A stretch of 42,803 nucleotides of DNA from an uncultured Bacteroidota bacterium (lineage in GTDB: Bacteria; Bacteroidota; Bacteroidia; Flavobacteriales; BACL11): positions 1 to 42,803 of the forward strand of contig CACOJQ010000010.1 in assembly GCA_902627575.1 (NCBI GenBank). Direction: 5' to 3'. Positions 1-8,903 of the stretch are shown here, piece after piece; within the stretch, counting starts at the first letter, position 1, and each line of letters opens with the position of its first letter. The notes beneath the pieces were generated by a model. The model ran no database searches. It was not told the DNA's origin and saw only the letters and a list, made by a program, of their open reading frames with translations. Position numbers and translations under genes: made by a program.

Positions 1-1596
1 TTGACAAGGGGTTTCAACTTCAATGTCATAATAAAAATAATAATAGCTAGTCGGTGCAGTTGAAGCACTTGAGCTTGTAATATTTATTGCAGATCCAATA
101 TCATAGGGATAGCTTGCACTTGCATTATTCCTGTAAAGCCCTATATTTTGTAAAGCTGCTTGAGCTACACCCAATTGCATATCATTTCCTATTGGAACTT
201 CAAAATTTAAATCAACTGTTTGCTGGCCTGAAGACACACTTAAGGTAGTATCGTCAATTACTACACCACCACTATTTCTTAGCTCAAATGTTATGGTATT
301 AGAAGCTTCAGAATAAATAGTAGCAGATCTAATAATACATTCTTTGTAAGCATTGAAATTTAAATGCTGATCTCCATTAAAAAAACCACCACTACCAAAA
401 GTATTATCAATTGCTCCTCCAAAGGCTACTGTTGTGTTAGCACTTGCATCATAGTTAGAGGCGTTAGGATCAGTACATCCAAGCACAGGAGCTATACAGG
501 AACCATCATCATAGCATGCAGAAGCATTATAATTTAAAGCAAGAGGATCCATACATCCAGAAACATAACAACAAGAACCATCATCAATTGTAGCTACGTT
601 AGAATAATTTACTGCTACAGGATCTGTACAACCACAATCCTCACTTAACTTATAACTATAAACAGATATAGGGTCTGTAGGAATATTAGAATTCCAATCT
701 TGACCCAATAAAAAATAAACATCACAACCAATAACAAAATTACCAGGAGCCCATATTGCACCTCCAGGGTGAGAAGGAAGCTGGTTCCATGAATCGTTTA
801 AGGGATTATATTCCCAGAATTCACCACTACTTAAAGGCCCATGATCATCACCATCACCACTTAAAACATAACCTTTACCATTGTAAGAAAACTGTGTCCC
901 CGCAACTCTAGCTTCAGCTGGAAAATCATTTAATTGTAACCAACTATCATTTGACGGATCATATCTGTAAAAATCGTTATAAATATAAGAATTGGAAGAA
1001 GGATTACTTCCTGGACCTGGCAAACTACCATGACCAAAGCCTACATATGCATAATCTGCTATACCAAAATAATATGGGTGATGTCTATCATTACCTATAA
1101 TATCAGGCTTTTGAGACCAAGAATCTAATGTAATATCATATTCCCACCAATCTCCTAAATTTCCAGACCCATTGCTTCCACAACCCATGTATATTTTGTC
1201 ATTTACGACAATCATAGCGGGATGATTTCTACCATCTCCAGGGAAACTTGCCTTTTGGATCCACGTATCATTACTCATATTATACTCCCACCAGTCAGTT
1301 GGATAGGAACCATTTGAAGTTGAACCAAATCCTACATAGGCATTATCTCCATGCGTTACACCATACGCATATCCTCTTCCGCTAGATGGAAAATCTTGAA
1401 GCTGTGTCCAAGTGTCATTTGACTTATCGTACTTAAACATATCGTTTAGATAACTACCACATACAACAAAACCATAGTTATCATTAGCAAAAGTTACAGG
1501 GTGATGACGTCCATCACCAGAAAAATTAGCAACCTGATTCCAATTTTGGGAATAACTTAAAAAAGGAATTATTATAAAAATGAGAATTCTAAGCAT
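1..1596 (-). CDS. Secreted kelch-propeller protein with CTDPxAxNY repeats (partial, C-terminus off the left edge)
   Basis: An uninterrupted frame of 532 codons runs from an ATG at 1596 to the left edge, so the C-terminus is missing. The N-terminus is a signal peptide (MLRILIFIIIPFLSYSQ) with a cleavage-like SYSQ-N. Residues about 18-315 hold roughly six kelch-type blades, each with a YD/YN-x-SNDTW-Q signature and GDGRHHP-like turns, which predicts a beta-propeller. Residues about 318-400 carry cysteine-rich repeats of the form CTDPxAxNYxxxAxxDDGSC, common in exported Bacteroidota proteins. The rest (about 400-532) resembles a beta-sandwich. A T9SS sorting domain would be expected beyond the window but cannot be seen. 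The function is unknown; an extracellular adhesion or binding role is inferred from architecture. It lies downstream of the T9SS gene pair on the same strand. Confidence 0.85.
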   Translation of the reverse strand, partial: MLRILIFIIIPFLSYSQNWNQVANFSGDGRHHPVTFANDNYGFVVCGSYLNDMFKYDKSNDTWTQLQDFPSSGRGYAYGVTHGDNAYVGFGSTSNGSYPTDWWEYNMSNDTWIQKASFPGDGRNHPAMIVVNDKIYMGCGSNGSGNLGDWWEYDITLDSWSQKPDIIGNDRHHPYYFGIADYAYVGFGHGSLPGPGSNPSSNSYIYNDFYRYDPSNDSWLQLNDFPAEARVAGTQFSYNGKGYVLSGDGDDHGPLSSGEFWEYNPLNDSWNQLPSHPGGAIWAPGNFVIGCDVYFLLGQDWNSNIPTDPISVYSYKLSEDCGCTDPVAVNYSNVATIDDGSCCYVSGCMDPLALNYNASACYDDGSCIAPVLGCTDPNASNYDASANTTVAFGGAIDNTFGSGGFFNGDQHLNFNAYKECIIRSATIYSEASNTITFELRNSGGVVIDDTTLSVSSGQQTVDLNFEVPIGNDMQLGVAQAALQNIGLYRNNASASYPYDIGSAINITSSSASTAPTSYYYFYYDIEVETPCQ

Positions 1597-1608
1597 AATT
1601 TTTTTGTG

Positions 1609-1616
1609 CAAAAATA
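1609..1616 (-). promoter_or_regulatory. Bacteroidota -7 box (TATTTTTG) for the kelch gene
   Basis: On the minus strand TATTTTTG matches the Bacteroidota TAnnTTTG element and lies 12 bases before the kelch-protein ATG, implying a very short leader. No good TTG element sits 19 bases upstream, so the match rests on the -7 box alone. Confidence 0.45.
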
Positions 1617-1664
1617 AAGATAGTATGTGAATTAGAAAAAAAGTTTTACTAAATAAAATATAAA

Positions 1665-2450
1665 TTAAATATGAAATTGACCTCTTGAATATAAAATGGC
1701 TTGACCACCTATCTGCACACGCTCGCCTAAATTCTTACACACAAGTTGACCACCTCTTTGTGATAGCTGTGAAGCCTGCAAAGATATTTTATCAAGTTTC
1801 TTCGACCAATATGGAACCAATGTACAATGAGCAGATCCTGTCACAGGATCTTCTAAAATTGTAGCTTGAGGTGTAAAAAAACGAGAAACGAAATCAATTG
1901 ATTTAGATTTTGATGTAACAATAACTCCTCCAAAGCCCAGGTTAATTTTATCAAACTCTTGTCTATTTATTAAAATATCTCGTATTTGCAGTTCATCTTC
2001 AAAAACAAGCAGGTAATCTCTTGCTTTTAAAACTTCAATAGGTTGAATATTTAATGCAAGCTCAATTTCTTTTGGTAAAGTTGTCTTTATTGGTATTCTT
2101 GATGGCAAATTCATAAAGTAAATTTCATTTTCAAAAGTTACAGTTAAATTACCACTCATTGTTTTAAATATAATTTTATCATTTGAGAACCCAAGTACTG
2201 ATTTTAATACAAATGCAGTAGCTAATGTAGCATGACCGCATAAATCAATTTCAATATCTGGTGTAAACCACCTTAAACGAAAACTATCATCCTGCTCTAC
2301 AAAAAAAGCTGTTTCAGCAACTGCATTTTCTTTTGCGATATTTAAAAGAATATCATCTGGCAACCATTTATTTAATCGAACAACGCATGCAGGATTTCCC
2401 TTAAAAACTTTATTGGTAAAAGAATCTACTTGAAAAAAATCAAATTTCAT
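1665..2450 (-). CDS. PhzF-family isomerase/epimerase-like protein
   Basis: This 261-residue protein is a PhzF/YddE-family member, with two similar halves forming a diaminopimelate-epimerase-like fold. Visible signatures are the N-terminal FFQVDSFT and GNPACVV, the VAETAFF segment holding the family's catalytic glutamate, DLCGHATLATAFVL, and DPVTGSAHCTLVPYW in the second half. PhzF itself isomerises trans-2,3-dihydro-3-hydroxyanthranilate in phenazine synthesis, but no other phenazine gene is present and most family members have unknown substrates, so no specific reaction is assigned. A cytoplasmic location is expected because no signal peptide is seen. The ATG lies 32 bases after the stop of the PorP-OmpA gene, so co-transcription is possible. 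The length is slightly below that of many relatives (about 260-300). Confidence 0.9.
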   Translation of the reverse strand: MKFDFFQVDSFTNKVFKGNPACVVRLNKWLPDDILLNIAKENAVAETAFFVEQDDSFRLRWFTPDIEIDLCGHATLATAFVLKSVLGFSNDKIIFKTMSGNLTVTFENEIYFMNLPSRIPIKTTLPKEIELALNIQPIEVLKARDYLLVFEDELQIRDILINRQEFDKINLGFGGVIVTSKSKSIDFVSRFFTPQATILEDPVTGSAHCTLVPYWSKKLDKISLQASQLSQRGGQLVCKNLGERVQIGGQAILYSRGQFHI

Positions 2451-2482
2451 ATTTGTATAGTTAAAATATTACTTTAAAAAAA

Positions 2483-4165
2483 TTACTTCTCATTTAAAAT
2501 TTCTATTTCAACACGTCTATTTTCCTCTCTTCCCAGAGAATTATTATTATCAGCTATTGGAACAGACTCTCCTTTCCAATCAATTGATATTCTAGAGATA
2601 TCAACTTTTCTTACAACCAAATAGTCTCGAACAGCTTTTACTCTGTTTTCAGATAATTTCATATTATATTCCTTCGTATTTTGACTATCTGTATGACCTG
2701 TTAATTTGATGTTTAAATAATTTTTATCAATTAAATATGCAACAACTCTATCTAAAATTCTTGTAGATCTTTGTGTTAAGATATATTTATCAGAAGCAAA
2801 CTTTACATTTTTGAAAGCTGTTTTAAGATCACTTACAGGAACAATCACTTCTTTAACTAATGTGTCTATTTTATCAATTACTGAATTCTTAATAAATAAT
2901 GTGTCATAGACATAAATTGTATCGAAAATATATACGGTATCGTTAATAGGTACTTTTGGACAACCTTTATTTATAACTGGCCCTGGCTCCTCAGGACAAT
3001 CATCATAAATATCTTGTAAACCGTCTCCATCGGTATCAGGACATCCATCAAACTTAGCTAATCCAGGAACCTCTGGACACTTATCTTTTAAATCAATTAT
3101 CCCATCACTATCTCTATCAGGGCATCCATCATTTACTTTTAAACCAAAATCATCTGGACATTTATCATCACTATCTCGTATTCCGTCCTTATCTCTGTCA
3201 GGGCAGCCTTCTAGAGATAATAAACCTGGTATCTTTGGACATTTATCATCTTTATCTAAAACACCATCTTTATCTCTATCTCTTTCTTTAGTATTAAATC
3301 GGTAAGAGTATACTAATGAATGAGTTCCAGCTGATGGAATACGTATTGTAGACGTTGTAATATCATAACTGTAACCAAAGCTAGACTGTCCATAATCAAC
3401 ACCGAAAAGAGCAACAACAGCATCTCCTGTCCTGTAAGATAAACCGCCCCACAAAAGATTATCATAAACTCCTCTTAAATTTAAATCAAATTGAATAGGT
3501 AAGGCTCCAATTTTTTTTAACATTAAAGAAGGAATAATTTTATTTTTTTCATTTAAGTTAATATTAATACCGCCATTTATGTAATAATGATTTTCTAATT
3601 TATTGTTGTCTTTGTTGTCACTTATATTTAATGAACTACCAAGAATATTAGGCATAGAGAAACCTATATAATATTTTGGATGGTAATAATATGCGCCAAT
3701 GTTTAAGCTTGAACCTGTTGCCTTGTCTACTCCCCCGTACAATGCCGGATCAAAAATACCGTCGTCTTCTAATGTGATTTGAGAATTATCTATTTTGTAT
3801 TGTATGACTGATCCCGAAGCACCTAGTGCCAAGTTATCTTTGTCTTGCAATTTTATTGAATAAGATGCTGATAAAGTAGCATTGATGATAGAAATAGGTC
3901 CAGTTACATCATTCATTATACTAATTCCTCTCTTATACTTAACATTATTTAAATAGTTATAAGATATTGACTGTGTTGCTGGAGCTCCTTCAAAACTGTT
4001 CCATTGATCTCTTAACATAAAAGTAATCTTATTCTCTTTTTCCAAACTTAAAGCAGCTGGATTGACAATTACTTCATTTAACATATATAATGAATAGTGT
4101 GGTAACTGCTGACCATTTACCAAATAGGAAAATAACAATAACATTATATATAGTAATCTCTTCAT
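2483..4165 (-). CDS. PorP/SprF-family T9SS outer-membrane protein fused to TSP3 repeats and an OmpA domain
   Basis: A 560-residue protein with four parts. A signal peptide (about 1-18, ending VNGQ) comes first. The PorP/SprF barrel follows (about 19-290), with the family's opening signature LPHYSLYMLNEVIVNPA and a closing SYRFN. About 296-400 holds calcium-binding type 3 thrombospondin repeats (DRDKDGVLDKDDKCP and four related units). After a linker rich in DTIYV-like strands, the last 105 residues are an OmpA-like peptidoglycan-binding domain with GHTDS near 492 and LSENR near 505, the pattern that holds diaminopimelate. Family members usually end after the barrel and pair with type B T9SS cargo. 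The ATG overlaps the stop of the SprB-like gene by one base (TAATG), implying coupled translation and a cargo/partner pair. A surface-anchoring role is inferred from this pairing. Confidence 0.93.
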   Translation of the reverse strand: MKRLLYIMLLLFSYLVNGQQLPHYSLYMLNEVIVNPAALSLEKENKITFMLRDQWNSFEGAPATQSISYNYLNNVKYKRGISIMNDVTGPISIINATLSASYSIKLQDKDNLALGASGSVIQYKIDNSQITLEDDGIFDPALYGGVDKATGSSLNIGAYYYHPKYYIGFSMPNILGSSLNISDNKDNNKLENHYYINGGININLNEKNKIIPSLMLKKIGALPIQFDLNLRGVYDNLLWGGLSYRTGDAVVALFGVDYGQSSFGYSYDITTSTIRIPSAGTHSLVYSYRFNTKERDRDKDGVLDKDDKCPKIPGLLSLEGCPDRDKDGIRDSDDKCPDDFGLKVNDGCPDRDSDGIIDLKDKCPEVPGLAKFDGCPDTDGDGLQDIYDDCPEEPGPVINKGCPKVPINDTVYIFDTIYVYDTLFIKNSVIDKIDTLVKEVIVPVSDLKTAFKNVKFASDKYILTQRSTRILDRVVAYLIDKNYLNIKLTGHTDSQNTKEYNMKLSENRVKAVRDYLVVRKVDISRISIDWKGESVPIADNNNSLGREENRRVEIEILNEK

Positions 4166-7100
4166 TATCTTTTAATAGTAACAGTTCCATTAAATACTTT
4201 GTCAGACTCATTTACTTCTATCACATAATAATATGCAGCGGTAGGTAAATCAACTCCATTGTATTTACCGTCCCAGGGTTGAGTATAGCCAACCGAACTG
4301 AACACCTCTTGACCCCAACGATTATATACTTTAACAATTACATCAGTAAAATCATTTAACCCATATATCACCCACTCATCATGTATATTGTCATTATTTG
4401 GTGTAAAACCAGATGGAATCTCGATACATCCATTTAAACCATCAAAACCTACTTCAATTATTTCTGTAGGTAAAATACATCCGCTAGCATCTTGAACAAT
4501 TAAAGAATAAATACCCTTTGACAGATCAAAAATATTTTGAGTATTTTCACCTGAACCCCATTGAAAATTAATCGGACTTGTTCCACCAGTAACGGCCGCA
4601 AAAATTGCTCCATCATTTTTCTCTTCACAACTTGCTTGCTGTACATCATATGTTAAAATCATTTGTTCAGGTTGCGTAATTAAATATGAATAGACCATTT
4701 CACAATCGTTGATGTCTGATACGACAACTTCATATTCCTGAGCAATAAGCGAGGATATTGATGCGGTAGACTCATTATTAGACCACTGATATGAATAAGG
4801 AGGAGTGTTTCCTGATAGCTGAAAATCAATACTTCCAGTTGCATCTCCATAACAACCTAAAATATTTTGAATATTTACATTAGTTGAAAATCCTGTAGGC
4901 TCAATTATTGTAACTAATTTATTCTGCAAACAATCATTATTATCTTTAATCCATACAGAATAATTACCAGCACTTAAATCAATAAAGTCATTACTGTTTT
5001 GATAACTCTGACCATCATCAATAGAATATGTGTACCCTGGTGTACCACCCTCAACTTCAATATTAATTATTCCTTCAGAAACGTTATTGCATAACAAATC
5101 AGTAGTATTGATTGAGCTTACAATTTCCTCGGGCTCATTTACAACATATTCAGAGGAGACAAAACAATCATTTGCATCAGAAATAGCCACACTATAAAGT
5201 CCAGATGGAATATTTGTTAAATCTTCATTTGATTGATTATTTGACCAATTTGTTAGAAATGGAGATGATCCTCCCGATATTGTTATATCAATCTCTCCAG
5301 TTGTTTCACCATAACATTTAACATGAGTTATATTTGAGCTAACAGCTAATAAATCTGGTTGTGTCACACTAAATTGTTGTATGAATTCACAATTATTTCC
5401 GTCTGTAATATTAATTTGATAATTTGATGATGACAAAGTATTTATATCTTCAGTAATCTGACCGTTACTCCAAAGGAAAGAATAAGGAATTACACCACCA
5501 TATGTAGTTAAATCAATAGCACCAGAACTATCATTAAAGCATGAGAGATTAGTTATTGTGTAGTTAACACTAATTTGACTTGGCTGGTCAATATTAATAG
5601 TTTCGTTTAACTCGCAATCATTAGCGTCTAACACAGTTACAGAGTAATTACCTGCACCTATACCAGTTAAATTATTAGACATCTGACCATTATCCCAAAG
5701 AATATTATAACTAGGAGTGCCGCCATTAACTGATAACACTATAGTACCTGTGTCACCAAAACAGGATAAATTTGGAGGTAATAATCCAACTGTTAAAAAT
5801 TGAGTTGGTTCAGTAATGTCATATAAAGGAGAGTTTGAGTAACAATCATTAGCATCTTTTATTATAATAGAATAGTTACCCTCTGACAAATTACTAAAAT
5901 AACTTTGTAATTGATAATTATTTCCACCATCAATTGAAAACAAATAATTTGGTGTTCCTCCACTAATTTGAAGATGAATCTCTCCAGTGCTATCACCTTT
6001 ACACAATATGTTTACCAAGCTATCACTTAAAGAGATAGCATCTGGTTGTTCAATCAAAATTGTATCTGTAATTGTACAATTGTTAGAGTCAACTACAGTA
6101 AAAATATATTCACCTGCAACAAGGGTATCAATAAAAGTTGTATCAGGGATTTGATTGTTCCATGAAATAAAATGTGGCTCAATACCTCCAAATATATCAA
6201 CATCAATTAGACCATCTGAAGCTCCATTACAACTTACATTTTCCAAAGAGCTTACTGTAGCAAATAGCAAATCAGGAGCATTGACGATAATATTAGCTGA
6301 ATCAATTGAACAGCCCAATGCATCTATTATATTGACACTGTAACTTCCAGATGCTAAATTGCCTATTCCCGGAGCTGTTGTTACTTGACCATTTGACCAA
6401 TTATAGACTAATGGTTGACTTCCTCCTGTCATATTAATTAGAGAAATTACTCCATTTTCATCTTCAAAACACTTATTGTGTAACACTAATAAACTATCAA
6501 AATAAATGGAATCAGCTGGCTCAACATAAAAAGCAAAAGTATCTCTACACCCTCTTCCATCAATAATTTCTAATGTATCCCATCCTGGACATAAATTAGA
6601 TATTACAGTATCATTTACACCATTACTCCAGTTGTAAATAAATGGAGGATTATGTTTATTAAGTAATGATACTGTAATCTGACCCGTACAACTGTTGTAA
6701 CAACTATCATCAATTACAAAATCAACAATAACAAAAGAATCCCTTTCATATAATGGAATAATAATAGTTTCTGAACAGTTATTGGCATCAGAAAAAACTA
6801 ACTGATAATCACCAGAACATAAGTTGTTATTAGTAATGGTATCACCACTATTAAAAACATTTCCAAAAAAACTCCATTCAGTTAAATAAGGTGGTTGACC
6901 ACCATCTATAGACACAGACAATTGACCATCGCACATTTTATAGCAAGCGCTATCAATAGTTATGTTGGTTAAGATAAGACTATCAGGGTTTAAAATTTCA
7001 ACTGTATTAGTTGTTAAACAACCATTAGCATCTGTTATGTCAACCGTGTAGCTGCCAAAACAAAGATTAGTAGCAAGAGAATCAATATCACCGTTACTCC

Positions 7101-7806
7101 ACTGATAACTGTATGGCGAAAAACCATTAGCTGGAATTACTACGGCTACTGCATCACAAGATCCAATGCAGCTAACAGTATCACTAATAGTTGACGATGT
7201 TACAGGCTGAGGATTAGATAACAAAAAAGAATCTACTCTGTTACAACCATTTTTATCAGTTATAGCTAATATATACAAACCACTATCTAAAGAAAATCTA
7301 TCTTCTGTACTTGTACCATCTTCCCACAAGTAAGTATAAAACTCATCACCACTATTTGTTATCCCATCAGGATCAAATGGGGTTCCTCCATTTATTGTTA
7401 GATCAATAGAACCATCATTATAGTCAAAGCATGATGGGTCGTTAAGGGAATTTGTAAAAACTGAAAAATTTGGAGGACTATTTAGTTGGTTTATATGGCT
7501 ATTATCAACTAAAGCACCATTAACATCTGTAATTGTAATTATATAATCACCAGCACACAATGTATCTTGAGTAGAAATTCCAGGAAATGGAGTAGAATTA
7601 TTAAACCATTCATAAGAATATGGTTCATTGTTAGGATCTCCGTAAATATTTATAGAGATAACACCATCACATTGATCAAAACAAGTAGTGTTTGTTACAC
7701 AATAAACAATTGAATCAATAGTATTATTATTTGGAAATAGTACTGTTGTACAATTTTGACCAAAGCCTAAAAAAGGAAATAACAAAAAAATAAAAAAATA
7801 TTTCAT
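4165..7806 (-). CDS. SprB-repeat surface adhesin with type B T9SS C-terminal domain
   Basis: From the ATG at 7806 this is a 1213-residue exported protein. The open frame extends to a TTG at 7833, but the ATG directly begins a good signal peptide (MKYFFIFLLFPFLGFGQ). I count 14 SprB-type repeats of about 75-80 residues, each with a C-x-G/D-x-G-x-I start, a GG-x-PY centre, a W(S/D)NG motif and an end of the form GxYxVxVxDxxxC. The final ~90 residues are the gliding-associated type B sorting domain, with FTPNNDNIHDEW, VKVYNRWGQEVF and WDGKYNGVDLP. Such proteins pass the outer membrane through the T9SS and, in Flavobacterium gliding systems, act as mobile adhesins with a partner SprF. The partner is presumably the next gene, joined by a TAATG overlap. 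Whether this organism glides cannot be told from the window. Confidence 0.95.
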   Translation of the reverse strand: MKYFFIFLLFPFLGFGQNCTTVLFPNNNTIDSIVYCVTNTTCFDQCDGVISINIYGDPNNEPYSYEWFNNSTPFPGISTQDTLCAGDYIITITDVNGALVDNSHINQLNSPPNFSVFTNSLNDPSCFDYNDGSIDLTINGGTPFDPDGITNSGDEFYTYLWEDGTSTEDRFSLDSGLYILAITDKNGCNRVDSFLLSNPQPVTSSTISDTVSCIGSCDAVAVVIPANGFSPYSYQWSNGDIDSLATNLCFGSYTVDITDANGCLTTNTVEILNPDSLILTNITIDSACYKMCDGQLSVSIDGGQPPYLTEWSFFGNVFNSGDTITNNNLCSGDYQLVFSDANNCSETIIIPLYERDSFVIVDFVIDDSCYNSCTGQITVSLLNKHNPPFIYNWSNGVNDTVISNLCPGWDTLEIIDGRGCRDTFAFYVEPADSIYFDSLLVLHNKCFEDENGVISLINMTGGSQPLVYNWSNGQVTTAPGIGNLASGSYSVNIIDALGCSIDSANIIVNAPDLLFATVSSLENVSCNGASDGLIDVDIFGGIEPHFISWNNQIPDTTFIDTLVAGEYIFTVVDSNNCTITDTILIEQPDAISLSDSLVNILCKGDSTGEIHLQISGGTPNYLFSIDGGNNYQLQSYFSNLSEGNYSIIIKDANDCYSNSPLYDITEPTQFLTVGLLPPNLSCFGDTGTIVLSVNGGTPSYNILWDNGQMSNNLTGIGAGNYSVTVLDANDCELNETINIDQPSQISVNYTITNLSCFNDSSGAIDLTTYGGVIPYSFLWSNGQITEDINTLSSSNYQINITDGNNCEFIQQFSVTQPDLLAVSSNITHVKCYGETTGEIDITISGGSSPFLTNWSNNQSNEDLTNIPSGLYSVAISDANDCFVSSEYVVNEPEEIVSSINTTDLLCNNVSEGIINIEVEGGTPGYTYSIDDGQSYQNSNDFIDLSAGNYSVWIKDNNDCLQNKLVTIIEPTGFSTNVNIQNILGCYGDATGSIDFQLSGNTPPYSYQWSNNESTASISSLIAQEYEVVVSDINDCEMVYSYLITQPEQMILTYDVQQASCEEKNDGAIFAAVTGGTSPINFQWGSGENTQNIFDLSKGIYSLIVQDASGCILPTEIIEVGFDGLNGCIEIPSGFTPNNDNIHDEWVIYGLNDFTDVIVKVYNRWGQEVFSSVGYTQPWDGKYNGVDLPTAAYYYVIEVNESDKVFNGTVTIKR

Positions 7807-7865
7807 CAAATTAATAAAAATCTTTTTCGCCAAGATACAATTTTTATTTATTCAAAAAAAAGATA

Positions 7866-8903
7866 TTATTTAAAAGGATTTCTTTGAGTCCACTTATTAA
7901 TTCGAATGTTACTGTAAATGGGCTTTAAGAAAAGTCGAATAAAATAATTATTAACCTTTAAATATACATGTGATTTTTTTGGCACCGCACCAAAATTACT
8001 TTTAAATTCATTAGCAGTACGTCCTAGCAGTAGGGTTTCTTTTTTAAGTTTAATTGCATTACTGATATTTTCTAATAAAATACGTCCATAAATTGGTATT
8101 AATTTATTCATTTTTTTATCAAAGCCCACATAGTATGAATACATTTTTTCATTGTCAAATATTTCAGAAGAAAAACCAACCATTTGATCATCAATAAAAT
8201 AACCAAAAACCTTCATATATTTTTGCTTTGCAAAATCAACGAAAGATTGAACATTAAATAAAGGACCTTGAAAATTAGATGACCCAACTACTTGCATGAA
8301 AAGTGATTGCATAGTTAAAGAATGTGAAGCTATTTCATTACTATCTAATTGTTTTATACGAACATTTTTAGTTTTAGAATATATTTTATTAACCTTTGAG
8401 CGATACTTAGTTTTTAAATCAGCTTTGTAGTCAAAAATGCTATTCCACTCTTTTTTTACTTTTAAAATCATTTCATCCTCAACATTTAATTTTATAAAAT
8501 CATGTTCTTTTATTTTTAAATTATAAAACATAAAATCAGGAATTACTATCATTGAATAATTAAATTTTATCTTACTTGTCAAAAAATCTAAAGAAACATT
8601 TTTCTTGTTAAATTCAAATGATGGGACGTTAGTTAGAAATGAGTTAGTTAGGTATAAAACTTTAAGATTGAAAAACTTCAAAAAGAAATTATTTAAGGAT
8701 TTAGTATTTAAATAATTGTGAGTTTTATTAAATCTAATTTTAAAAATGTGAGCATATAATTTTATATCTTTATCAATACAAAATATATGAATGATATTTT
8801 GATGATTTTTAAAGAATATTTTTAGAAAATTTATGTCTAGAAATGAAGATATATTATTAGACCATATCTTTTTTACATCATTGATTCTGTAAAATACTTT
8901 CAT
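7866..8903 (-). CDS. BioF2/FemAB-like GNAT-fold acyltransferase, substrate unknown
   Basis: A 345-residue protein without signal peptide or clear membrane helix. The C-terminal half (about 170-320) resembles the acetyltransferase_6 (BioF2-like, GNAT-fold) group: KTKYRSKVNK, then GYFIDDQMVGFSSE, YSYYVGFD and LLLGRTANEFKSNFGAVP, the last being the most recognisable segment of these proteins. The N-terminal half is lysine-, asparagine- and phenylalanine-rich and shows no motif I can name. Relatives are variously annotated as peptidogalycan biosynthesis or GNAT proteins, and no acceptor can be assigned here. Its ATG overlaps the stop of the metallophosphoesterase gene by four bases (ATGA), so the two are almost certainly one transcription unit. 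This arrangement suggests envelope-related work, which is inference. Confidence 0.7.
   Translation of the reverse strand: MKVFYRINDVKKIWSNNISSFLDINFLKIFFKNHQNIIHIFCIDKDIKLYAHIFKIRFNKTHNYLNTKSLNNFFLKFFNLKVLYLTNSFLTNVPSFEFNKKNVSLDFLTSKIKFNYSMIVIPDFMFYNLKIKEHDFIKLNVEDEMILKVKKEWNSIFDYKADLKTKYRSKVNKIYSKTKNVRIKQLDSNEIASHSLTMQSLFMQVVGSSNFQGPLFNVQSFVDFAKQKYMKVFGYFIDDQMVGFSSEIFDNEKMYSYYVGFDKKMNKLIPIYGRILLENISNAIKLKKETLLLGRTANEFKSNFGAVPKKSHVYLKVNNYFIRLFLKPIYSNIRINKWTQRNPFK

Noticed and set aside
1665-2450. Phenazine biosynthesis
   Set aside because: Only a PhzF-like gene is present; the family is broad and no other phz gene is nearby.
7807-7833. Nine-residue N-terminal extension of the SprB-like protein (TTG start)
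   Set aside because: TTG starts are rare in this phylum and the ATG at 7806 begins the signal peptide directly.
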